Assembly (NCBI GenBank): GCA_042091495.1
Contig: JBELHJ010000010.1
Coordinates: 1-60,070 of the forward strand
Length of the DNA: 60,070 nucleotides
DNA from: JBELHJ01 sp042091495
GTDB lineage: Bacteria > Bacteroidota > Bacteroidia > Flavobacteriales > Flavobacteriaceae
Reading direction: 5' to 3'
Shown here: positions 59,936 through 60,070 of the stretch, in pieces
Position numbering within the stretch: position 1 is the stretch's first letter
How the letters are laid out: each line of letters begins with the position of its first letter
Notes under the pieces: generated by a model
Database searches by the model: none
What the model was told of the DNA's origin: nothing
What the model saw: only the letters and a program-made list of their open reading frames with translations
Program-made: the position numbers and the translations under genes

Positions 59936-60010
59936 TCGGGGTGGCAGGATTCGAACCTGCGACCTCCGCGTCCCAAACGCGGCGCGATAACCGGGCTACG
60001 CTACACCCCG
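59936..60010 (-). tRNA. tRNA-Pro (anticodon TGG)
   Basis: Minus strand: acceptor CGGGGTG pairs with CACCCCG, anticodon stem CCGCG/CGCGG with loop TTTGGGA (anticodon TGG), T arm GCAGG-TTCGAAT-CCTGC, discriminator A; 75 bases. The C1-G72 start pair is unusual but typical of bacterial tRNA-Pro. 24 bases upstream of tRNA-Arg on the same strand. Confidence 0.96.
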
Positions 60011-60017
60011 AAAAGTG

Positions 60018-60070
60018 CGGAGAGACTGGGATTCGAACCCAGGCAACACTTACGCGTTGACAGATTAGCA
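60018..60070 (-). tRNA. tRNA-Ser (anticodon GCT), 3' part, truncated by the window edge
   Basis: Minus strand from the edge reads the anticodon loop TGCTAA, stem TCTGT, a long class II variable arm (CAACGCGTAAGTGTTG), T arm CTGGG-TTCGAAT-CCCAG, 3' acceptor TCTCTCC and discriminator G. The long variable arm and G73 identify serine; GCT decodes AGC/AGU. The 5' half lies outside the window. Confidence 0.92.

Noticed and set aside
1..60070. Prophage, insertion sequence, CRISPR or defence system
   Set aside because: No transposase, integrase, repeat-spacer array, Cas, toxin-antitoxin or restriction gene could be recognised, and gene content is core-like; tRNA genes at the right edge show no attached repeat.

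Overview
The window is a contiguous, densely packed, strongly AT-rich piece of chromosome from a member of the Flavobacteriia (Bacteroidota), most likely a marine or environmental Flavobacteriaceae. Support: the Bacteroidota sigma-A type -7 element (TAnnTTTG) a short distance before several start codons; almost no Shine-Dalgarno sequences; many TTG/GTG starts; a Smr-less MutS2; a fused E1 alpha-beta 2-oxoacid dehydrogenase; BshA (bacillithiol synthesis); TamB divergent from TsaD; and several conserved families typical of Flavobacteriia. I see no insertion sequence, integrase, prophage, CRISPR array, rRNA or defence island, and no gene-free stretch over 300 bases.

Layout. 1-4400 (+): 3' end of a histidine operon (hisB end, hisH, hisA, hisF, hisIE) running into a divergent TruA-type pseudouridine synthase and a DUF2461 gene. 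4395-6436 (-): a conserved flavobacterial gene, an MscS-type channel and a DUF3817 membrane protein. 6518-16324 (+): RlmI-like methyltransferase, an SF2 helicase, a GT9 glycosyltransferase, trhO, rlmF, DUF1853, topB and a small RsuA-family pseudouridine synthase. 16314-20680 (-): a secreted protein, a second paralogous SF2 helicase, and fused E1. 20808-23814 (+): 2OG-Fe(II) oxygenase, SUI1-type factor, nucleoside phosphorylase, and a binding-protein-fold protein without an export signal. 23891-27345: small membrane ORF, ung (-), mutS2 and a DCC thiol oxidoreductase. 27351-29719 (-): aroC and a cation-coupled symporter. 29867 (+): LpxH-like phosphoesterase behind a perfect 12-bp inverted repeat.

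30718-42892 (-) is one long co-directional block: amidase, MCE lipid-binding protein, membrane b-type/ferredoxin protein, HAD phosphatase, CCG-domain Fe-S protein, a conserved protein, a GH3/beta-lactamase fusion, bshA, and a 974-residue FAD/Fe-S dehydrogenase. It combines envelope turnover with what looks like a split HdrED-like redox module, and is the best candidate here for undescribed biochemistry. 43022-46080 (+): lptD and ridA. 46122-49036 (-): pfkA, gapA and, after a strong terminator, a GlcNAc-kinase-like gene. 49196-53482 (-): tamB, whose true N-terminus probably lies upstream of any ATG/GTG/TTG codon. 53598-59821 (+): tsaD, rsmE, DUF4159, a TrmH-type methyltransferase, an AI-2E-type transporter, a THUMP-like methyltransferase and an alpha/beta hydrolase. 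59838-60070 (-): tRNA-Arg(TCT), tRNA-Pro(TGG) and the 3' part of tRNA-Ser(GCT).

Two themes recur. RNA modification is heavily represented (TruA-like, RlmI-like, TrhO, RlmF, RsuA-family, TsaD, RsmE, TrmH-family, THUMP-like). Envelope biogenesis and turnover is the other (GT9, LpxH-like, GH3/beta-lactamase, amidase, MCE, LptD, TamB). Functions are assigned from motifs read by eye; no database search was run.
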